Positions 59,633-64,000 of a DNA stretch of 64,000 bases are shown here, in pieces; within the stretch, counting starts at the first letter, position 1, and each line of letters starts with the position of its first letter. The stretch lies in assembly GCF_016863255.1 (NCBI RefSeq), contig NZ_BOON01000018.1, positions 124,001-188,000 of the forward strand. Direction: 5' to 3'. The translations under genes and the position numbers were made by a program. Origin of the DNA: Planosporangium mesophilum (lineage in GTDB: Bacteria > Actinomycetota > Actinomycetes > Mycobacteriales > Micromonosporaceae). The notes under the pieces are model-generated. The model saw only the letters and a program-made list of their open reading frames with translations. It had not been told where the DNA came from and ran no database searches.

Positions 59633-62169
59633 GCCTTCCTGCCTTGCCCATCTGTGGTTACGGTGTCGTTGTCATGCGATGTCTGACCGGCGGCCCAGGA
59701 CTGTTGATACTGCGCAAACCGGTCCCGAGCCTCCTCGGGTGATCTCGCGGACTCCGCTTGCTGCAAGTCGGCGCCCGGCGGGTCGTCGTTGCGCAGCGCG
59801 GGCGCGAGGTGCTGCTGGGGCTGCCGGTGAGGCAGGGGCCTAGGCACAGGGGCACGTGATCGGGACGAATCAGCGCTGACCGCAGACGCAACGGAAGATC
59901 CTGCGCGGCTGGAGCCGCTCGCGCTGACGTTCGTTTGATGATCCTTCGTCGTGCCGCCCGCGCGGTGAGGAAGTCTGACCTGTCCGGCGTCGGGTTTGGA
60001 TGACGCCTGAGCCGATCCGTTCGAGACGGTCACCACCGGCGTGGCAGGGGGCACGGCAGCTGGACGCTGATCGTAGTGACTGATGCCGTTCGGCGACGAT
60101 ACCGAAAGGCCGGCGCCGGGCAGCTGAGCGTCTGCATCCGAACCGTCAGGCGCGGCGTCGGTGGCGATGACGTGGTGGGGCAGAAGCACGACCGCCAGCA
60201 ACCCACCGTACGCCGAACGGCGAAGGCTGACCTGGATACCGTCACGCTTGGCCAGTTCCGCTACGACGTGCAACCCGACCTGTGCGCCGTCCTTCAGCGC
60301 CGTTACGTCGGGCGTGGGCGAGGTGGCCAGCAGTTCGTTCGCGGCTTCCAGTGCGTCCGGCCTCATTCCTACGCCGGCGTCTTCGATTTCCACCACGACG
60401 CCGCGCGTGACCTCGTTGCACGCGACCCGCACCGTTGTCTCCGGAGGCGAGAACGCAAGCGCGTTGTCCAACAGTTCGGCCAGAAGATGGACGGTTCCAG
60501 CGACCGCCTGCCCCACCAACGCCACTTCGGGCGCACTGAGAAGCGTGATCCGTTGGTAATGCTGTGTCTCCGCGAATGCAGCCAGCAGCAGCCGACGAAT
60601 AGGTACCGGATTTTGGAAGCGTCGGCCGATCTGTCCACCAGCCAGGATGACCAGGTTCTCCAGGAACCGTCGGGTCTGCGTAAGCTGATGGTTGATGTCG
60701 AACAGTTCGGTCAGCAGTTCTTCGTCACCGATTCGGTTCTGCAGGTCCTCGATGACCTTAAGTCCGCGCTGGAGGGGACGCTGGGGACGGCGCGCGACAC
60801 CCATCAGCATCGTCATGCCGGCAGCCCGGGTCTTCGCCTCGTCGATCGCCGCTCCCGCCGCCACCCGTAGTGACTTGTTGATGGCGTCCGCGACCTGGCC
60901 GATTTCGTCGCTTCCGTAATCCTTGGTCGGCAGTTCGACCGCGAGGTTGATCTTTTCGCGTCGGCGTAGCCGCTCCATCATGGCCGGCAGCTGCTGGTCC
61001 ACGATTCCGGCGGCCTCCTCGCCGAGTTGTGCCAGGCGGACGGACAGGGCCTGGTCTACCAGCACCTGCGACTGGCGGATTGCCCACAAAATCGCGGCGA
61101 TCGCGACGGACAACGCCAGCAGACTCCCTAGCAGCGCGCCCAGCAACTGGTTGTTGCCGGTGTCGAGCGCCTGGACCGAAACCTGATCGGCCTGCGCAAC
61201 GGTGAGGCTGACCAACTCGTCGGAGACCTGGCGGTTGAGCGCCTCCCAGCGCCCGCTGTTGACGGACAGGGTGCGAGGTACACCGTTGACCCACGCGCCG
61301 CCGGTGATGAGCGCGTTCTCGGCGGCGACAAGCTCCTTCCAGGCGGAGCCCTCGGCGAGGCTCTGATAACGCTCGCGTACATCCGGCTGCAAGTTGGGAG
61401 CGACATTGGTCAGCGCGGAGTGGTAAGCGCCTACCAGGCCCACGAACGCGAGATAGTCGTTCTGGGCGAACGCGCGGGACCCGAATGCGCCGTCGATGAT
61501 GGATCCGGCGCGGGACATTTCGTCGGTGGCGCGGAAGACTTCCATGCCCGCTATGGCGCCCTGGGTGGCCGTGGCATCGGGCACTATCCGAGCCTGAGTA
61601 TCGAAGAGGTCGGTCGCCGCGTCGAGCAGTTGGTTGTAGAACTCGTAGACCCGCTGCGGCGGGGCCGTCCGGGAATCGACGGTACTTCGTACGCTCGGGA
61701 GCTGATCTAGGTAACCGGTCAGCTTCTTCCACCGGGTCACGATGGAGTCCGGAGCGCCAGCCAACGCCGACTCGGCCACGTTGTTGAGCTTGGCAAGCGG
61801 CCGGTCGGTCTGCCGCCGTTGATCGAGAAGCCGCTGCAGGTCGCTCGACGTCTGCGCCAGGTACGCGACGCTCAATCGCCGCTCTTGCTGGATCGAGGCC
61901 AACGCGGAGACCGCGGGAATCGAAACCTCTCGGACGCTGGCAGCGACCGTCCGGTTGTAGAAACCTTGGAAGACGAGGTATCCGGAGGCCACGAGCCACA
62001 GGACCACGGCCACCACACTAGGGACGAGCACCAGCCTGATGACACGCCGTCTAATAGACTGCTGTCGACCGCGGCGCCGGTCCGGCACCGTTGGCTGATC
62101 TCCGTTGTGCGAACTGGTCCGCTTGTTCGCATGGTCGCCCTGTTGATGCGCCAACTTCGATCCAATCAT
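59629..62169 (-). CDS. Conservon sensor histidine kinase (CvnA type) with nitrate/nitrite-sensing-like domain
   Basis: An 846-residue membrane kinase. The first helix (VIRLVLVPSVVAVVLWLVAS, about 43-66) leads to a long extracytoplasmic helical NIT-like domain (VSIPAVSALASIQQERRLSV). The second helix (LLGSLLALSVAIAAILWAI) and a HAMP segment follow. The dimerisation region contains LLTELFDINHQLTQTRRFLE with a candidate histidine. The ATPase domain has the N box ELLDNALAFSPPETTV and G box EIEDAGVGM. A long Pro/Ser/Gln-rich disordered tail ends the protein. ATG 62169. It is the first gene of the conservon. Confidence 0.93.
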   Translation of the reverse strand: MIGSKLAHQQGDHANKRTSSHNGDQPTVPDRRRGRQQSIRRRVIRLVLVPSVVAVVLWLVASGYLVFQGFYNRTVAASVREVSIPAVSALASIQQERRLSVAYLAQTSSDLQRLLDQRRQTDRPLAKLNNVAESALAGAPDSIVTRWKKLTGYLDQLPSVRSTVDSRTAPPQRVYEFYNQLLDAATDLFDTQARIVPDATATQGAIAGMEVFRATDEMSRAGSIIDGAFGSRAFAQNDYLAFVGLVGAYHSALTNVAPNLQPDVRERYQSLAEGSAWKELVAAENALITGGAWVNGVPRTLSVNSGRWEALNRQVSDELVSLTVAQADQVSVQALDTGNNQLLGALLGSLLALSVAIAAILWAIRQSQVLVDQALSVRLAQLGEEAAGIVDQQLPAMMERLRRREKINLAVELPTKDYGSDEIGQVADAINKSLRVAAGAAIDEAKTRAAGMTMLMGVARRPQRPLQRGLKVIEDLQNRIGDEELLTELFDINHQLTQTRRFLENLVILAGGQIGRRFQNPVPIRRLLLAAFAETQHYQRITLLSAPEVALVGQAVAGTVHLLAELLDNALAFSPPETTVRVACNEVTRGVVVEIEDAGVGMRPDALEAANELLATSPTPDVTALKDGAQVGLHVVAELAKRDGIQVSLRRSAYGGLLAVVLLPHHVIATDAAPDGSDADAQLPGAGLSVSSPNGISHYDQRPAAVPPATPVVTVSNGSAQASSKPDAGQVRLPHRAGGTTKDHQTNVSASGSSRAGSSVASAVSADSSRSRAPVPRPLPHRQPQQHLAPALRNDDPPGADLQQAESARSPEEARDRFAQYQQSWAAGQTSHDNDTVTTDGQGRKA

Positions 62170-62829
62170 GGGCAGCTTGAAAGAGTCAGTAGGCAGGTAC
62201 AGCCAACCGACGTCGATGCGTACGCAACCCTAGCGGTGCGCCCGTTCTCGTACCAGCCCGCCTGGCAACGGCGACTCAGCTGGCCCGCCTAACTCGCGGC
62301 AGCACGAAATCTGTTGCCAGTAAAGGATTATCGGCAGACGATACCTCATCGCGTCGTCCGTAGCGATAGGACAGTGTGTTATGGACAGTTCAGCGCGGAC
62401 GCCCAGCGACACCTCGCGCGGCTGAGCCGGACCGAGACCGGCGGACGTGCGACCCGGTTGTGGCTCATCGGCATGCCGCCAGTTCTACGCGGCCGCCATC
62501 ACCGGCGCGCCGGCGCTCGAGGTCGGCGGTGACACGTGGACGTCACGCGCTGAAAGCCGGGCAGCCCGGAGCGGGTCGTCGGCAACGCTGAGGGGATGCC
62601 ATGGGTAGCAGGAGGTCAGGCAGACGGCGGGCCAGCGTCGTACCGTCCCCGATGGCCCGGTGAAGCACTTGTCCAGACGACGGCGAGGTGGGGTGCACCA
62701 CCACACCGGTTCGCAACGGCCACTAGATCAGTTCGGCCCCGGCAATAGACAATCGGTGATGTCGCCGACCGCCACGGACGGAACGTGGTACTTCGGCGAC
62801 CCGATCGGATCGACCGGCAGGAGGGCATC
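62170..62829. other. 660-base divergent spacer
   Basis: It separates the conservon from the methyltransferase and should hold both promoters. Short frames (for example 62314-62532 plus) have no recognisable content or ribosome binding site. No tRNA or clear hairpin was found. Confidence 0.35.
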
Positions 62830-63702
62830 ATGACCAACACCCGACTCCATGAGGCGAAAGTTCGGCGGTTCTACGACGACAGCGACGGTGGAGAGGGTGC
62901 AGGCCAGGCCTACACGGCATTGATGGGCACCATCTGGCATCACGGTGCCCGCGACGCCGAAGCGGCCGGCAAGTCCGTGGCGGAGGCGGCGGAGATCATG
63001 GAACGTCGCCTGATGGACCTCGCCGGACTCGAACCCGGCCAGCGCGCTCTCGATTTCGGCTCCGGGCCCGGCGGCGCGACCACACAGATGGCAGAGATGA
63101 CAGGAGCCACCTTCGTCGGGCTGTCCAATACCGAAACGCTCGGCCAGCGCGCCCGCCAACTGGCCGCCGACAAGGGGCTGGACGATCAGGTCTTCTTCCT
63201 GACCGTCGGCGACCGCGACTATCGCACCCTGGGTGCCTGGCCCGACGGCAGCTTCGACGCGGTCACGTTCTTCGAGTCGGTGTGCCACCTTCCCGACAAG
63301 CAGGCATTCTTCCAGGCTGCCTTCCGGGTACTGAAGCCAGGTGGTCGGCTGGTCGGACTGGACTGGCTACAGCGCCCGTTCGGCGACTACCAGACCGACG
63401 AGCAGATCCAGTCCATCATCAGGCCGGTCTGTGAGCACATTCGGCTGTCCGGCCTGGGCACGCTCGACAGCTATGCCGCCATGATGCGCACGGCGGGATT
63501 CGACGTCACCCACGCCGTGGACGAGTTCGAGGGAGAGCCGTGCTGGGGCAGCACCCCGCCCGAAGACCGGAAGAAGTGGTTGACCTACAGCGGCCAGTCC
63601 GGTGAGCTGTTCCAGGACGGCAAACGGGCGCTGGACGCCGCGCGAGGCGCAGGGGTGTTCACCGTAGGCTGGTTCGCCGCAACCCGGCCCTCAAGCCTGT
63701 AG
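62830..63702 (+). CDS. SAM-dependent methyltransferase (class I)
   Basis: A 290-residue Rossmann-fold methyltransferase. Motif I is ALDFGSGPGGATTQMAEM, the adenosine-binding acidic region is GLSNTETLGQRARQLA, motif II is SFDAVTFFESVCHLPDKQ, and VLKPGGRLVGLDWLQRPFGD follows. The layout resembles the small-molecule C-, N- or O-methyltransferases of the tocopherol/sarcosine type; the substrate is unknown. The start is fixed by AGGAGG six bases before ATG 62830. Because it lies 4.7 kb from the prenylindole genes, with the conservon between them, a shared pathway is only a possibility. Confidence 0.88.
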   Translation: MTNTRLHEAKVRRFYDDSDGGEGAGQAYTALMGTIWHHGARDAEAAGKSVAEAAEIMERRLMDLAGLEPGQRALDFGSGPGGATTQMAEMTGATFVGLSNTETLGQRARQLAADKGLDDQVFFLTVGDRDYRTLGAWPDGSFDAVTFFESVCHLPDKQAFFQAAFRVLKPGGRLVGLDWLQRPFGDYQTDEQIQSIIRPVCEHIRLSGLGTLDSYAAMMRTAGFDVTHAVDEFEGEPCWGSTPPEDRKKWLTYSGQSGELFQDGKRALDAARGAGVFTVGWFAATRPSSL

Positions 63703-63838
63703 CAGCCTGGGTGGCGCCCAGTCCGACGACGGCGCGCCCGTCGGTCAGTCCCTCTCCGCCCTCACAGGTGACGGGGACCGGGTTGGGCGGCACCCCGGTG
63801 GCGTCGACACGCACGGTACCGAGGCCGGATGTCACCAA
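63659..63838 (-). CDS. Possible small protein at the window end
   Basis: The frame reads GLGTVRVDATGVPPNPVPVT, then EGGEGLTDGRAVVGLGATQA, with high third-position G/C (about 80%). It starts at TTG 63838 or GTG 63835 behind AGAGGAG, and ends inside the 3' end of the convergent methyltransferase gene (44-base overlap). 59 residues; no family recognised. Confidence 0.3.
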   Translation of the reverse strand: MVTSGLGTVRVDATGVPPNPVPVTCEGGEGLTDGRAVVGLGATQAATGLRAGLRRTSLR

Positions 63839-64000
63839 TCCAAGCCACTCCTCTCGGGGCCCGATCAGACGACCGGTAGGGCATGGCTCACGATCGAATA
63901 CATGATCGTCCGGTGGCGAGTGAGAGCCTGATCACAAAGGCGACTCGGATGGTTACCGAACGTCACGACGCCCGGATCGACGCCAACCGGCATCGTTGAT

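Noticed and set aside
62314-62532. Small plus-strand frame in the conservon spacer
   Set aside because: No ribosome binding site, arginine-rich non-coding composition, no recognisable family.

Overview
The window comes from a high-GC actinomycete, most likely a Micromonosporaceae-type genome. The basis is the mycothiol ligase MshC, the DUF3090 / SCO1664-family / histidine-phosphatase gene string, a DUF742-roadblock-GTPase conservon, an F420-dependent LLM enzyme and strong G/C third-position bias. No species can be named from the sequence alone.

Region 1 (1-7.5 kb): a partial UvrA-like ABC protein and a VOC protein, then a decayed patch. Between 2.7 and 7.5 kb lie broken genes (AraC stub, NUDIX stub, frameshifted XRE/DUF5919 protein, dead tyrosine integrase tail, IS481-type scrap) and two genes of unusually low GC. 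A 38-base imperfect direct repeat, one copy of which covers the 3' end of metH, flanks the patch. This looks like the remains of an element integrated at metH.

Region 2 (7.5-25.4 kb): conserved chromosome. It carries metH, a PAC2 protein, a class I aminotransferase, a GntR regulator, mshC, the SCO1664-family/DUF3090/phosphatase genes, uppP, an LLM oxidoreductase, an aldo/keto reductase, DUF5703, an M20 peptidase, an SGNH hydrolase, a hemerythrin-like protein and tRNA-Leu(GAG). Several convergent pairs are separated by clear hairpin terminators.

Region 3 (25.4-55 kb): an accessory region beginning at the tRNA-Leu. Two paralogous AbrB-like/tyrosine-recombinase modules face each other tail to tail around a 38-base palindrome. 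Next come nested and broken insertion sequences (IS6, IS256, IS481/IS3-like, ISL3). The centrepiece is a secreted RHS/YD-repeat protein of about 2,200 residues. Its C-terminus carries the HxE and C-x3-C signature of a nucleic-acid deaminase toxin, followed at once by a HEAT-repeat gene that is the natural immunity candidate. Divergent to it is a secreted protein of about 1,370 residues with LamG-like and fascin-like repeats. Further on are a TPR protein, DUF2188, unknown conserved genes, frameshifted genes and a soluble chemotaxis-type receptor with two GAF domains.

Region 4 (55.2-64 kb): a small specialised-metabolism locus, with an ABBA aromatic prenyltransferase and a tryptophanase, translationally coupled to an upstream 67-codon ORF. 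Beside it lie a complete conservon (sensor kinase, roadblock protein, DUF742 protein, GTPase; minus strand) and a SAM methyltransferase. The prenyltransferase/tryptophanase pair points to a prenylated indole product.
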